A stretch of DNA of 6,176 bases, from contig CAYMKI010000169.1 of assembly GCA_964390695.1 (NCBI GenBank), positions 1 to 6,176 on the forward strand, given 5' to 3'. Made by a program: the position numbers and the translations under genes. Under the pieces are notes generated by a model, which had not been told where the DNA came from, ran no database searches, and worked only from the letters and a program-made list of their open reading frames with translations. Source of the DNA: CAWACC01 sp964390695 (GTDB lineage: Bacteria > Chlamydiota > Chlamydiia > Chlamydiales > Parachlamydiaceae). How positions within the stretch are numbered: the first letter of the stretch is position 1; each line of letters opens with the position of its first letter. Below are positions 5,943 to 6,176 of this stretch, piece after piece.

Positions 5943-6007
5943 TATAAATTAACGAGCATACTCTTATTTCTAAATAAATAAGTTACCTCCTAAAAAGATG
6001 AGATATT

Positions 6008-6026
6008 TTTTTTCTACAAGAAAAAA
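6008..6026 (-). terminator. AT-only hairpin after the DUF2177 gene
   Basis: TTTTTTCT (6008-6015) and AGAAAAAA (6019-6026) are perfect 8-base inverted copies with a 3-base loop, 17 bases beyond the DUF2177 stop. The stem is almost all A-T and has no independent T-tract, so it is a weak terminator candidate. A second AT-rich inverted pair, CTTATTT and AAATAAG, lies at 5963-5982. Confidence 0.25.
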
Positions 6027-6042
6027 TGACCATAGAGAGACT

Positions 6043-6176
6043 TCACCAAAAATAACGAGTTGTGAAGTTCGAAATCAAAGTTACCATCGCAGCTAAGCAA
6101 CTTCCCCAGGCAATATCTACAACGGTTACTATCCAAGGCCAATTTTTAAGTGTAACTTGATTGGTCAGATCATTGG
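6043..6176 (-). CDS. DUF2177 family membrane protein, C-terminal fragment
   Basis: Only the last 43 codons are present; the gene continues beyond the right edge. The frame reads NDLTNQVTLKNWPWI, then VTVVDIAWGSCLAAMVTLIS, ending TTRYFW and a TGA. This closely follows the usual C-terminus of DUF2177 inner-membrane proteins (a DLTN-TLK-WP segment, then a helix beginning VDIAWG). The family is about 130-140 aa with several helices and has no established function. The fragment is too short for routine ORF calling, but the motif match is specific. It is on the same strand as the DoxX-like gene, with about 290 bases between, so they are not obviously one operon. Confidence 0.78.
   Translation of the reverse strand, partial: NDLTNQVTLKNWPWIVTVVDIAWGSCLAAMVTLISNFTTRYFW

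Noticed and set aside
5984..5990. Perfect AGGAGGT on the minus strand
   Set aside because: The nearest ATG is over 20 bases away and its frame ends after five codons, so it serves no visible gene.

Overview
The window is about 6.2 kb of moderately AT-rich DNA from a Gram-negative bacterium, because a FadL/OmpP1-type outer-membrane beta-barrel is encoded. The species cannot be fixed from the sequence. The content would suit an environmental or host-associated lineage such as Legionella-like gammaproteobacteria or environmental Chlamydiae, but that is a guess.

Left part (1-1035): a type II toxin-antitoxin operon on the minus strand, toxin hicA then antitoxin hicB, overlapping by ATGA. A promoter-like sequence lies so close to hicA that the transcript would have almost no leader, and a TGGTACCA palindrome overlaps its -10 box. 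The next 385 bases hold a small unrecognised minus-strand ORF (42 aa) with a good ribosome binding site, a cluster of ATACATC half-sites, and a perfect 13-bp inverted repeat that overlaps the putative promoter of the outer-membrane gene.

Middle part (1036-5189, plus strand): a FadL-type transporter with a signal peptide and a terminator-like hairpin just after its stop; a possible 41-aa ORF ending 2 bases before the next start; a cytoplasmic GH13 alpha-amylase-family enzyme with all catalytic residues; and, 17 bases after it, a multi-pass membrane protein of unknown function. The last two probably form a transcription unit. The first two thirds of the GH13 gene are clearly richer in G+C than the flanking genes, which suggests separate ancestry.

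Right part (5190-6176): a hairpin with T tracts on both strands separates the plus-strand unit from minus-strand genes. These are a four-helix DoxX-like membrane protein and, at the window edge, the C-terminal 43 residues of a DUF2177 membrane protein. Between them lies a short GC-rich stem-loop element that may be a dispersed repeat.

I see no CRISPR array, tRNA, rRNA, transposase or complete mobile element, and no clear candidate for a new multi-gene system. The most unusual items are the GH13/membrane-protein pair, the HicA variant without the usual histidine position, the 13-bp inverted repeat, and the GC-rich stem-loop.
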